DNA of 64,000 bases. Source: Accumulibacter sp003538495. Its GTDB lineage: Bacteria > Pseudomonadota > Gammaproteobacteria > Burkholderiales > Rhodocyclaceae. The DNA is taken from NCBI RefSeq assembly GCF_029255145.1, contig NZ_JAPUVQ010000031.1, forward strand, positions 1 through 64,000, read 5' to 3'. Of this stretch, positions 8,769 to 17,660 are shown in pieces (position 1 is the stretch's first letter; each line of letters opens with the position of its first letter). A program made the position numbers and the translations under genes. The notes beneath the pieces were generated by a model that was not told where the DNA came from, did no database searches, and was given only the letters and a program-made list of their open reading frames with translations.

Positions 8769-9881
8769 CTACATCTGCAGTCTACCGGCGTACCCGGTCA
8801 TTTCCAGGTAGCCACGGCCTTTCAGGCTGCCTTCGAGATGCACCAGACCCTCCCAATAGACCACCGGCAGCGGCCGGCTGGTCGATAGCTCCTGGTCGTC
8901 GAGCACCGGTCGCGTGCGCAGCGCCAGTCCGCCGAGACGGATTTCGAGCTGCACCGGGTAACGTGCGCCGCTGCGCGGCGACGGCCAGTTGCGCAGCGGC
9001 GTGAAGCTGACATTGGCGGCGTCGAACTGGCGCACGCGGCCAGCGGCATCGCGCCAGGCGGCGTGTGCGAAAAGCGTCGCTCCCTGCACGTCGCGCATGC
9101 GGAAAGCCATCAGTGCGCCACCGTCGTCGAGGTTGATGCCGATCCAGTCCCAGCCAACGGCGGCGGCGCCGAGAATCGCCGTCGACCACTCGTGATCGAA
9201 CCACGCGCGTCCGCTGGCCCTCTGCCGCTTGCCGTCGAGCACCAGCACGCCATCGACCTGCAGCTGCGGCCAGCTGAAGTAGTAGCTGGCCAGTTCCGGC
9301 CCGTGTCCCTTGCGTGAATAGCCGCCATCGCCCTGCAGCAGCAGCGGCTGCGACGGCGTCAGGGTGAAGTCGTAGGAGAATTGCGGACTCTGCATCCGCA
9401 GCCTGAAGCCTTCGCCCGCGCCGCGGTTTTCGCGGGCGATCCGCCAGGCGCCGATGTGGACGTCGCAATCGAATTCGGAGAAACCGGCGCCGAGGCCGGC
9501 GCGGGCGGCGCGTTCGCCATGCCGCAAGCGGTCGCCGGGTACCGTCAGCGCCGCGTGCGCAAACAGGATCTGGCGCGCGGCGAGCGGCGACTGCAGGCCT
9601 TCGGCGGTGCCGGGCCGGCTGCGGAAGAAGGTCAGCTGAAAACCGATGTCGGCCCTGGGTGAGTCCAGCGCGCCGGTGACGTACCACCATTCGGTGCGAA
9701 AATCGGGGTGCGCACCGTGGTCGCGGGGGAAGCTCAGTGCCACGCCGCGGCGGACCGCCGGGAAGCTGATCGCTGCGCTGCCCGCTGCGTCCGCCGGCGG
9801 GGATGCTGGCACCGCGGTCGGCGCGGCGCGCGCCAGCGCCGGCAGCAGCAGGGGAAGCGAGAGGAAGCGGCGGCGGCGCAT
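8769..9881 (-). CDS. AttH-like lipocalin-domain protein, Tat/Sec-exported (carotenoid 1,2-hydratase-like)
   Basis: 370 residues. The N-terminus MRRRRFLSLPLLLPALARA is a signal peptide with a twin-arginine-like RRxFLS motif. The body matches AttH / CrtC-like proteins: HGAHPDFRTEWWYVTG, a run of beta strands, then AWFDHEWSTAILG and WDWIGINLDDGGALMAF. The start codon was chosen at the signal peptide; a longer frame overlapping the permease is not credible. Only 20 bases separate it from the FtsX-type permease, and the cluster resembles the att genes of Agrobacterium. It is probably an envelope partner of the ABC exporter, handling a lipid-like ligand. The carotenoid hydratase label is by fold only. 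Confidence 0.75.
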   Translation of the reverse strand: MRRRRFLSLPLLLPALARAAPTAVPASPPADAAGSAAISFPAVRRGVALSFPRDHGAHPDFRTEWWYVTGALDSPRADIGFQLTFFRSRPGTAEGLQSPLAARQILFAHAALTVPGDRLRHGERAARAGLGAGFSEFDCDVHIGAWRIARENRGAGEGFRLRMQSPQFSYDFTLTPSQPLLLQGDGGYSRKGHGPELASYYFSWPQLQVDGVLVLDGKRQRASGRAWFDHEWSTAILGAAAVGWDWIGINLDDGGALMAFRMRDVQGATLFAHAAWRDAAGRVRQFDAANVSFTPLRNWPSPRSGARYPVQLEIRLGGLALRTRPVLDDQELSTSRPLPVVYWEGLVHLEGSLKGRGYLEMTGYAGRLQM

Positions 9882-9901
9882 CGGGATCGGTCGCGCGGCG
9901 C

Positions 9902-12442
9902 TTACTGGGCGCTGGCCAGGACCTGCGCCACCGGCAGCCGGGTCGCTTGGCGGGCCGCGTAGCGGCTGGCGAGAACCGCAGCCGCCAGGGTAAGCGCCGC
10001 GCCGCTGACCACCGTCGGCCAGGGGATGTCCAGCGGCATTCGCCAGTGGAAGGCTTGCGGATTGACGACCTGCGTCAGGATCGCGCCGATCGCGACGCCG
10101 CAGGCGAGGCCGAGCAGCAGGCCGATGCTGGCGATCAGCGCCCCTTCGAGGATCACCGCGCGGCGCAGCATCCGGCGGTCGAAGCCGAGCGCGCCGAGCG
10201 TCGCCAGTTCGCGTGCGCGCAGCCAGACGCTGGCCGCCAGCGTTACCGCCAGCCCGAACAACCCGATCAGCATCGCCGCCGCTTCCAGCGCGTACGTCAC
10301 GGCAAAGCTCTTGTCGAAGATCGACAGGCTCAACTGCCGGATCTCGGCGCTGTCGGCGAGTTCGAGCCCGTACTGGTCGGCGTAGGGCGCCAGCCAGGCG
10401 CTGGCGACGGCATCCTGTCCGGCGAGCGGCCACAAAGCCAGGTCGGTCGGCTGGAAGTGGCCGCCGAGACGCTGGTAGTCCTCGCGGCTGATCGCCACCG
10501 CGCCGAACTGCCTGGCATAGTCGCGCCAGACGCCGCCGATGAACACCTCGACCTGGCGTCCGAGCAAGGGCAGGCTCAGCGTCTGACCGGCTGCCAAGCG
10601 GTAAATCTCGTGCAGCGGCTCGCTGATCCAGACCACCGGCATCGCCGCCGGCGGCGCGATCACCGGGCCGGTAAAGGGCAGCCGCGCCGCCGGGTCGTGG
10701 CGCTCGATCTCGCGCACCAGCAGGGTGACCTTGGGCCGTTGCGGGTCGATGGTCAGCGAGGCATTGGCCAGCCCCTCGACCCTGGCGAACGGCGTGTCGG
10801 GCCGGCCTAGCGCGTCGAGCAGCGCTTGTGGCAGCGGCGTCGCCTTGCTGCGCAGGTAGAGCGGCGCCGGCAGGACGTAATCGAGCCAGTGGTCGACGGC
10901 GACGCGGAAGCTGGAGACCATGATCACCATGCTGGCGGTCAGCGCGAAGCTGACGATCAGCCCGCTGGCCGCTACCTGCGCCATCAGTGGCGCTTGCGCG
11001 ACATTCTGTAGTGCGATCCGCTGCGTCGCCGGCAGGGGAAAGCCGCTGAGCCAGCCGAAAATCACCTGCGTCAGCAGTGGTGCGCTGGCGATGCCGACCC
11101 CCAGCACCAGGGCAATCGCCACATAGCCGGCCAGCGGCAAGTCGAACAGCGCTGGCAGTTGCGCCAGCCCGACTGCCGCCACCGCCAGCAGCACCGGCAA
11201 CAGCAGCAATTTGCTGCGCGCGGCGTCGCCGGCACCGGGACGCTGCGCAAAGCCGGTCTTCAGCGCCTGCGCCAGCGGCTGCATTCGGTTCAGGTACGCC
11301 GGGTAGCCGGCGCCGGCGAGGCTGGCCAGGCAGCCCAGCGCCAGAAAGACCAGCGCCGGTGCTGGCGCGGGAACGATCAGCGGCGCGCTGCTGGCGAAGT
11401 AGCCGCCGCCCAAATCGCCGCCGAGCAGTTGCGTGAACGCGACCGCCAGCGCGTAGCCGAGCGCCAGCCCGAGAAAAGTGCCCGGAACGCCGATCGCCAG
11501 ACCTTCGAGCAAGACCTGCAACAGGCGCATCCGCGGCGACAGGCCAAGCACGCCGAGCAGGGCGAACTGCGTCGAGCGCTGCGCCACCGCGGTCAGTTGC
11601 GTGGCGAAGACCAGGAAGGCGCCGGTCAGCAGGGCCACCAGCGCCAGCACGTTGAGGTTCACACGGTAGGCGCGCGACAGATTCGAGACGCGCGCGCGGT
11701 CGTCGTCGGCGGCGCGAATCAGCAGGCTTGCCGGCAGCCGCTGCGTCAGGTCGGATCGCCAGCTAGCCAGGTCGGTGTCGGGTGCCAGGCGGACGCGGCC
11801 CTCGCTGACCGCGCCGGCCGGGCCGAAGTGCGCCTGCACCCAGGCAATGTCGGCGACCAGCAGCAGGTCGTCCGGGCCCGCCGCCGGCAGGTCGCCGGCG
11901 ATCGTCGTGCGCCAGCGCTGCTCGCCGCGCAGCAGCGTGAGTGCCGCGCCCGGCTGCAGCCCGAGCTTGTCGAGCAGCGCCGGCGACGCGTAGACGCCAC
12001 CCGCGAAAATGTTGTCCGGCGACGCGCGCTGGTCGTGCCGCGGCATCAGCCCGGGCATCACCGCCGCGGCGCTGAAGACGTCGAGGCCGATCAGCGCCAC
12101 CGGCGTCGGCGAATGGTCGACGCGCACCCGGGTTTCGATCACCGGCGCGACGACCAGCACCGCCGGGTCGCTGGCGACGGCGTTGATGGTCGCCAGTGGC
12201 ACGCTGCCGGCGCTGTCGCGGGCGGCAATCACCGCGTCCGGGTCGCCCTGGACACTCTTCATCGCGCGGGCAAAGTCGGCCAGCGCCGCGTCGTTGATCA
12301 GGTGGATGGCGTAGCCGAGCGCGACGCCGAGGGCGATCGCCAGCAGCGACAGCAGCGTCGCCGCTCGCCGCGTCCTGAACTGCGCGCGAATCAGCCACCA
12401 GGCGAGCGTCGCCAGCGCGCGGCCGCTGCTCGGCGTGCTCAT
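9902..12442 (-). CDS. FtsX-like ABC transporter permease (MacB/LolCE superfamily type)
   Basis: 846 residues. An N-terminal membrane segment (RAATLLSLLAIALGVALGY) is followed by a large extracytoplasmic domain and then repeated FtsX-type membrane bundles. The first four-helix block runs from LNVLALVALLTGAFLVFA; the second ends near LEAAAMLIGLFGLAVTLAASV and LILGL-like segments. The long form with two FtsX domains is usual for exporters of lipoproteins or lipids. It overlaps the ATPase stop-start by 4 bases and precedes the AttH-like gene. Probably moves a hydrophobic cargo out of the inner membrane; the cargo is unknown. Confidence 0.85.
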   Translation of the reverse strand: MSTPSSGRALATLAWWLIRAQFRTRRAATLLSLLAIALGVALGYAIHLINDAALADFARAMKSVQGDPDAVIAARDSAGSVPLATINAVASDPAVLVVAPVIETRVRVDHSPTPVALIGLDVFSAAAVMPGLMPRHDQRASPDNIFAGGVYASPALLDKLGLQPGAALTLLRGEQRWRTTIAGDLPAAGPDDLLLVADIAWVQAHFGPAGAVSEGRVRLAPDTDLASWRSDLTQRLPASLLIRAADDDRARVSNLSRAYRVNLNVLALVALLTGAFLVFATQLTAVAQRSTQFALLGVLGLSPRMRLLQVLLEGLAIGVPGTFLGLALGYALAVAFTQLLGGDLGGGYFASSAPLIVPAPAPALVFLALGCLASLAGAGYPAYLNRMQPLAQALKTGFAQRPGAGDAARSKLLLLPVLLAVAAVGLAQLPALFDLPLAGYVAIALVLGVGIASAPLLTQVIFGWLSGFPLPATQRIALQNVAQAPLMAQVAASGLIVSFALTASMVIMVSSFRVAVDHWLDYVLPAPLYLRSKATPLPQALLDALGRPDTPFARVEGLANASLTIDPQRPKVTLLVREIERHDPAARLPFTGPVIAPPAAMPVVWISEPLHEIYRLAAGQTLSLPLLGRQVEVFIGGVWRDYARQFGAVAISREDYQRLGGHFQPTDLALWPLAGQDAVASAWLAPYADQYGLELADSAEIRQLSLSIFDKSFAVTYALEAAAMLIGLFGLAVTLAASVWLRARELATLGALGFDRRMLRRAVILEGALIASIGLLLGLACGVAIGAILTQVVNPQAFHWRMPLDIPWPTVVSGAALTLAAAVLASRYAARQATRLPVAQVLASAQ

Positions 12443-13137
12443 GCCAGGCCGTCCGGGGTCAGCGTCAGGATGCGGTCGCAGCAGTGCGCGACCTGTTGCG
12501 AATGGGTGACCACCAGCGCGCTGGCGCGCTGCTCGCGGACCCGTTCGACGAGCAGCGAAAGGACCTCGCTGGCGGTGCGTGGATCGAGGTTGCCGGTCGG
12601 TTCGTCGGCCAGAATCAGCGCCGGCTGGTGCACCAGCGCGCGGGCGATCGCCACCCGCTGCAGTTCGCCGCCGGAGAGCGACGCCGGCCAGCGCGGTCCG
12701 AAGCCCGCCAGCCCGACGCGTTCGAGCAGCGCTTGCGTCCGCTGGCCGTGCTCGCTCGCGGGAGCGCCGCAGAGCAGCAGCGGGACAGCGATATTCTGCG
12801 CCACGGTCAGCGTCGGCAGCACATGAAAGGCCTGGAAAACGAAGCCGATGCGCTGCGCGCGCAGCGCGGCCCGCGCGGTGTCATCGAGGCGGACGATGTC
12901 GGTCGCCTGCGGGCCGATGCGGATCGATCCGCCGTCGGCGGTCTCCAGCCCGGCGATGCAGTTCAGCAGGGTGCTCTTGCCGACCCCCGATTCGCCGACC
13001 AGGGCGACGATCTCGCCGGCCGCGACGGTGAAGCCGAGGCCGCTGAACAGCGGCCGGCTGGCCATTGCGTAGCGCATCTCGAGGTCGGCCACGGCGAGCA
13101 TCGCGCTGCCGCTGTTCGCCGTGCGCGCCGCGCTCAT
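12439..13137 (-). CDS. ABC transporter ATP-binding protein of the MacB/LolD type
   Basis: 232 residues. Walker A is GESGVGKST (48-56), the signature is LSGGELQRVAIARAL, Walker B is ALILADEPTGNLD, and the switch histidine region is ALVVTHSQQVAHCC. The start was set at the ATG that overlaps the HD-GYP stop (ATGA at 13134-13137). It energises the permease encoded just downstream. Confidence 0.9.
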   Translation of the reverse strand: MSAARTANSGSAMLAVADLEMRYAMASRPLFSGLGFTVAAGEIVALVGESGVGKSTLLNCIAGLETADGGSIRIGPQATDIVRLDDTARAALRAQRIGFVFQAFHVLPTLTVAQNIAVPLLLCGAPASEHGQRTQALLERVGLAGFGPRWPASLSGGELQRVAIARALVHQPALILADEPTGNLDPRTASEVLSLLVERVREQRASALVVTHSQQVAHCCDRILTLTPDGLA

Positions 13138-14498
13138 GGCTGCGCCGGCAGGTAGGACCAATTGATCTTGCGGCGCGGCAACAGGTAATCGAGTTCCTCG
13201 GCCGGGCGCTCCTGGAGTCGCAAGGGTCGCTCGACGGTCAGCGCGCAGTCGCGCGCCAGGTCGACGATGATCGACTGCCGGCGGGGTACTTCCGGCGCGT
13301 AGATCAGCACTTTCGGGCTCAGTGGCCTGGCGGCGGGCGCCGATCCAACGACCGCGCCGACCCGGCCGTCGCTGAGTTGCACGATCGACCCCGGCGGATA
13401 GACGCCCATCGCGCGCACGAAGAGTTGCAGCAGGGTTCCATCGAAGGACTTCTGCTCGCGCGTCCACATCGTCGACAGAGCTTCCGATGGCGACATCGCG
13501 CGGCGATGATCGACCGGATTGACGACGTTGTCGAAGCGGTTGGCAATGGCCACCATCCGCGCCGCCAGGGGAATCGCGCTGCCGCTCTGGCGGTCCGGGA
13601 AGCCGCTGCCGTCGAAGCGTTCGTGATGGTGCAGGATCGCGTCGAGCATCGGTTGCGACAGGCTGCCCGCGCGCGCGGCCTGTTCGAAGCCGCAGCGGCA
13701 GTGCGTCTGATAAAGGGCTTCCTCGTGCCGGTTTCGTTCGTCGCTGCGCAGGATCGCCGGATTAATCGCCAGCTTGCCGATGTCGTGCAGCAGCGCGCCG
13801 ATGCCGAGCGCCCGCAGCGCCGCTTCCGGCAGTCCGGCCTGTTTGCCGAGGAGCAGCGCCAGGGTCATCACCGACAGCGAATGCGCGGCGTGCCCGTCGT
13901 CGTGCGCCTTCTCGGCGATCAGCACGATGGCGCTGTCGGGGTCGGCGAGCAGTGCCGCGGTCGACTCGGCGCTGACCTCGGCGACCTGTTTGATCGACTC
14001 GCGCGGGTTCCTGGCGAAGCCCTTGATCGCCCCGCCGACGGCCCTGGCGGCACTCAGGTAGTGCTGCTGCGCCTTGTCCAGCCGTCCCCTCAGTTCGCCC
14101 ATGACGCGCGAACGTTCGTGCTTTTCGGCGATACCTGCGGCGGCCAGCGCAGCCAGTCGCTGCTGCTCGGCCGCGCGCTCGACGGCGCCTTGGGCCTGGT
14201 GGTCGCCGCCACCGTCGTCGGCGGCCGGTGCCTCGCCGGGCTGCGGCAGCGGTACGGTGCATCGACGCGGGTCACAGAACAGCTGCGGCAGCTTCATCGC
14301 CGCGATCAGCTGTACCTGTTCGTCATCGATAATGACAAAAGAGTTGAACATGAACTGGTGCTCGATCCACGGCACCGGCAACCTGACGTGCACCCCGGGA
14401 CGCAGTTGCGATGCGTCGATGCAGATTTCCCCTTCTAGCGGAGTGACGGCATCCGGAGCTGGCGGCATGTCCTGTTCTTTCGGGCAAAGCGGCGTCAT
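13134..14498 (-). CDS. HD-GYP domain c-di-GMP phosphodiesterase with DUF3391
   Basis: 454 residues. Residues 30-90 fit DUF3391 (QLRPGVHVRLPVPWIEHQF). The HD motif is LLHDIGKLAINPAIL and the GYP-side motif is HHHERFDGSGFP, where GSGFP is a slight variant of the usual GxGYP. Metal ligands of the HD site are therefore present and hydrolysis of cyclic di-GMP to GMP is likely. A second possible start is at 14468 (MPPAPD). It overlaps the ATPase gene by 4 bases, so it heads an operon with the AttH/ABC system; the link may be c-di-GMP control of an envelope process. Confidence 0.85.
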   Translation of the reverse strand: MTPLCPKEQDMPPAPDAVTPLEGEICIDASQLRPGVHVRLPVPWIEHQFMFNSFVIIDDEQVQLIAAMKLPQLFCDPRRCTVPLPQPGEAPAADDGGGDHQAQGAVERAAEQQRLAALAAAGIAEKHERSRVMGELRGRLDKAQQHYLSAARAVGGAIKGFARNPRESIKQVAEVSAESTAALLADPDSAIVLIAEKAHDDGHAAHSLSVMTLALLLGKQAGLPEAALRALGIGALLHDIGKLAINPAILRSDERNRHEEALYQTHCRCGFEQAARAGSLSQPMLDAILHHHERFDGSGFPDRQSGSAIPLAARMVAIANRFDNVVNPVDHRRAMSPSEALSTMWTREQKSFDGTLLQLFVRAMGVYPPGSIVQLSDGRVGAVVGSAPAARPLSPKVLIYAPEVPRRQSIIVDLARDCALTVERPLRLQERPAEELDYLLPRRKINWSYLPAQP

Positions 14499-14576
14499 GC
14501 GGACGACGCCGGGCAGCCGTTACTATAGGACAGTCTGCCGGGAAATCGCCAGCCGCGTTGCGACCGGCTCCGGCGC

Positions 14577-15797
14577 TTACTTGCCAGGCGGGTCGGAACG
14601 CAAGCTGGTCAGCAGTTTCTGTCCGGGGCGACCGTCGGCGGCCATCCGAAGTCGCTGCTGCTCGGCCTTGATCGCCTCGCGTGATTTCGCGCCGATCATC
14701 CCGTCGATTTCGCCGATCGGGTACCCGCGGGCGGCGAGCAGGGTCTGCAGTTCGCGGCGCTCGAGGCGGGACAGACCGGCGTCATCGGTTGGCCATGGCG
14801 TGGCGAAGGGCTTGCCGCCCTTGATCCGGTCGGCGAGGTGGGCGATCGCCAGAGCGTAGCTTTCGGCGGCGTTGTAGCCGTAGATCACGTCGAAATTGCG
14901 GAAAACCAGGAATGCCGGGCCTTTCGGGCCAGCCGGCAAGAGCAGACCGGCGGCGGCATCCGAGGCGGCGATCGGCTGGCCGTCGGCGCGTCGCAGCCCG
15001 CGCCCGGTCCAGTACGAAAGCGGCCGCTTGTCGCGGCGTCCGGAGACGCTGGCGTCGAAGCCGGCCGGCAGGACGACCTCGTAGCCCCAGGGCTGGCCTT
15101 CGCGCCAGCCACCCTGGTGCAGAAAGTTGGCGGTCGATGCCAGCGCATCGGGGACGCTGCCCATCAGGTCGCGCTTGCCGTCACCATCGCCATCGACCGC
15201 TAGCCGCAGAAAGGTCGATGGCATGAACTGGGTATGGCCGAAGGCCCCCGCCCACGAACCGACCAGGTTCTCGGGCGCGATGTCACCGGCGTCGAGAATC
15301 TTCAGCGTACTCAGGAATTCGCCGCTGAAGTACGCCTGTCGGCGTCCAAAGCACGACAGCGTGCCCAGCGAGGTGAGCAGCGGGCGCTTGCCGAAGTTGC
15401 GTCCGTAGTTGCTCTCCACACCCCACACGGCGATGATCGTGGCCGGGTCAACCTGGTAGCGCGCGCTGGCCACGGCCAGCGCGTCGGCCCATTTGGCGCG
15501 CATTTCGAGTCCATCGGCAACGCGTTCGTCGTCGACCAGGCTGGCCAGATAGTCCCAGATCGGCGTCTGGAATTCGGGCTGATAGTCAAGGAACTCGAGC
15601 ACGCTAAGGTCGGGCGTCAAGCCGTTGGTCAGTCGATCGAACGATGCCGCGGGAACTCCCTTGGACGTGGCCGCCGAGCGCAGGGTCTTCATGCACGAGG
15701 CGAAACGTTCGTTCGGCACAGCTTCCTGGGCAGCGATGGCGCTGGTCATCAGCGCCAGGGACACGGTGAGGCAGGTACATTTCATGGCTGATTTCAT
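14577..15797 (-). CDS. Lytic murein transglycosylase, MltB type, with peptidoglycan-binding domain
   Basis: 406 residues. Two clustered ATGs (15797, 15785) precede a signal peptide (CTCLTVSLALMTSAIAA). The SLT/MltB catalytic core has IIAVWGVESNYGRNFG, whose glutamate in GVESNYG is the acid/base. It also has GSWAGAFGHTQFMPSTF and VDGDGDGKRD. A C-terminal PG_binding_1 domain spans about 345-395 (LLAARGYPIGEIDGMIG). It cuts glycan strands to 1,6-anhydromuropeptides in the periplasm. No lipobox, so it is soluble. Confidence 0.9.
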   Translation of the reverse strand: MKSAMKCTCLTVSLALMTSAIAAQEAVPNERFASCMKTLRSAATSKGVPAASFDRLTNGLTPDLSVLEFLDYQPEFQTPIWDYLASLVDDERVADGLEMRAKWADALAVASARYQVDPATIIAVWGVESNYGRNFGKRPLLTSLGTLSCFGRRQAYFSGEFLSTLKILDAGDIAPENLVGSWAGAFGHTQFMPSTFLRLAVDGDGDGKRDLMGSVPDALASTANFLHQGGWREGQPWGYEVVLPAGFDASVSGRRDKRPLSYWTGRGLRRADGQPIAASDAAAGLLLPAGPKGPAFLVFRNFDVIYGYNAAESYALAIAHLADRIKGGKPFATPWPTDDAGLSRLERRELQTLLAARGYPIGEIDGMIGAKSREAIKAEQQRLRMAADGRPGQKLLTSLRSDPPGK

Positions 15798-15879
15798 GGC
15801 TGGCGAGTCATCGGTGGATGATTGAGAAGAGGGTGAGCCGCAGCGCGCGGCGCTGCGGCTCTGGCGGCTCAGGCCGGCG

Positions 15880-16269
15880 TCAGCCATCGTCGCGCGTCGG
15901 GCTCCTGTTCGGCTGCTGGCTGCCGGTCGAGGACTCCGGGGCGACTTCGTCGGCATTGCCGCGGACCACTTCGCCCTCGATCACGCGCCCACCCGGCTGC
16001 GGTCGAGACCCCGGCCTGGCTGCCTGCTGCTGCATTTGCTCGGCCAGGTCGCGCAGGTCCCGCGGCAGGTGACGCGTCTTCCACTTCAGGTAGGCGAAGA
16101 ACAGCAAGCCGACGATCAGCACCACGCCGAGCGCCACCAGCGAGAACATGAAGGCGACGACCAGAACGACGATGCCGGCGGCGATCGTCAGCAGCTTGCC
16201 GAAGACCCCGACGGGAGGTGCTGCCAGTTGCCCTCGTGGGGAGCCGGACTGCTCGTGGTCGGTAGTCAT
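15880..16269 (-). CDS. Small two-segment membrane protein, unknown function
   Basis: 129 residues. A polar, proline-rich start, then FGKLLTIAAGIVVLVVAFMFSL and LGVVLIVGLLFFAYL, two adjacent membrane segments, then a basic turn KWKTRHLPRDLRDL and a polar tail. The C-terminus is rich in Q/P/S and looks disordered. I do not recognise it. It sits upstream of the transglycosylase on the same strand (about 80 bases), so co-transcription is possible. Confidence 0.65.
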   Translation of the reverse strand: MTTDHEQSGSPRGQLAAPPVGVFGKLLTIAAGIVVLVVAFMFSLVALGVVLIVGLLFFAYLKWKTRHLPRDLRDLAEQMQQQAARPGSRPQPGGRVIEGEVVRGNADEVAPESSTGSQQPNRSPTRDDG

Positions 16270-16778
16270 CGAATTCCTTGTGATCTAAGCCGTGAGAGGT
16301 GTGACATCTGCGCTGCGCGCCTGCAACTGATGGACATTGTAAGTGTTGCCGGAGTTGCTGGCGCCGGAACCACGCCTAAAGCGACGCCCGATGGCGCTGC
16401 GCCAGGCAAACTGGTGGATTCGACAGTCAAAAAAAGGCCCGCCGAGGGGGGGCTGGGCGGGCCGGTGCTGCTGTCGCCGTGACGCTCCCAACGAGGGGAG
16501 GGGGAGGAGGAGCATCGCAGCGACAGCCCGAATGCTACGGACTAAAGCGCTTGGGGTCTGTGTCAACTCTGTTTCACTGTGTGACGTCGTGTAAGAAGCG
16601 CTTGGTCGTACGTTGACCGTTGCCTTGCCTTGCCTGCTGCGCACTGCCTGCCAAGCGCCAGCGAGCAGGGCAGGCGACGACCAGCCGAAGCAGGGGTGCC
16701 CAGTGCGTTGCCATTGCTCTGGGCGACCTTGTCACCGGCTAGGGTGCAGCCTGCCGCAGGTCGCATGCGAGTAGTGCC
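16270..16778. other. Intergenic region, 509 bases
   Basis: I see no gene. It holds the hairpin at 16429-16463 (listed separately) and a GC-rich block with many stop codons in every frame. The part from 16560 to 16778 has no clear promoter or repeat. Confidence 0.5.
16429..16463 (-). terminator. Intrinsic terminator of the FFLEELY-motif gene
   Basis: On the minus strand GGCCCGCC and GGCGGGCC arms (16456-16463 and 16436-16443) form an 8-base-pair stem with a 12-base loop. It is followed by seven T (A run at 16429-16435 on the plus strand). It lies 315 bases past the FFLEELY-motif gene, so the transcript has a long 3' end. Confidence 0.7.
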
Positions 16779-17519
16779 TCACAACGCGAAGGGCCTGACC
16801 ACACCCGCGAAGAGGTTCCCCAGCAGCCGCTTTTCCTTGCCGTCGATCGACTCCAGGAAGTCGGTCGCCGAACCCATCGCCCGAAAGGCATTGAAGCCGC
16901 GTTCGAGGAATTCGTGCAGGTCGCCAAGTCCGGCCAGCTGGGCGGGGCGGCGCATCAGCTTGAGCAGGCCGGTAAGCACCGGCTTCCGGGCCAGCTTGTC
17001 GAGCGCCCGGCCGGTCTCGCCAATCAAAACGATCTGGCGCTGGCGTTCAGCCTGGCAGCCGACCGCGCGGTAGGCCGCGGCGTACGAGTCCTCGTCGATC
17101 TGCTGGCCGCGCTCCAGGACCCCGGCCCGGCAAAGCTCGGCGACCATCGCCGCGTCGAGCTGCTCGGTCAGCGCGTCGAGCTCGACGGCCAGCGCGACGG
17201 TGCGCAGCGCCGACGCCGGCAGCATCTTGACCAGCAATGGCAGGATGCGCTCGACTTCCTCGTCGCGGCTGCTGAAGTCCTTGGGGCCGTAGAGGTCCGA
17301 AATGAAGAACTGCGCGGCCTGGCCGAAGCGCGGGCTGGCGAGCAGATCGGCATGGCTGCGCGCGAGCCGGGCGGCCTGCCATTGGCGCAGCGCGAGCCGC
17401 TGGCGTGCCCCGGTCGGGTCGAAGTTGATTTGCTCGCGCAGGCTCTTGGCGGATTTCAGGTGCCGTCGCAGCGCCTCGGTGCTCTGTTGTCTCTCGTTCG
17501 AGCTGGTCGTATCGTTCAT
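16779..17519 (-). CDS. FFLEELY-motif-like conserved hypothetical protein
   Basis: 246 residues, start at the ATG giving MNDTTSSNERQQ. It is all-alpha and soluble. The signature block is AAQFFISDLYGPKDFSSRDEE (about 63-83), close to the FFLEELY motif of a proteobacterial family of unknown function. The C-terminus ends GVVRPFAL. No catalytic motif is visible. It is divergent from the aldehyde dehydrogenase gene. Confidence 0.7.
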   Translation of the reverse strand: MNDTTSSNERQQSTEALRRHLKSAKSLREQINFDPTGARQRLALRQWQAARLARSHADLLASPRFGQAAQFFISDLYGPKDFSSRDEEVERILPLLVKMLPASALRTVALAVELDALTEQLDAAMVAELCRAGVLERGQQIDEDSYAAAYRAVGCQAERQRQIVLIGETGRALDKLARKPVLTGLLKLMRRPAQLAGLGDLHEFLERGFNAFRAMGSATDFLESIDGKEKRLLGNLFAGVVRPFAL

Positions 17520-17660
17520 GGCGATGAGTAGTCCAGGAAGATGTCCGGGATTATGCATGGCCCGCCGGCGGCTGTTTAGAGGGCTTCGCCTAACGGCAAG
17601 TGGGTGCGCAGCATAAACTTGCCCTGGAAATAGACTCTGCCACTCAGGAAGGAGCAAGCG

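Noticed and set aside
8769..10433. Longer AttH-like reading frame extending over the permease gene
   Set aside because: The upstream 184 codons are arginine-rich antisense-like sequence in the permease gene; the signal peptide at 9881 is the natural start.
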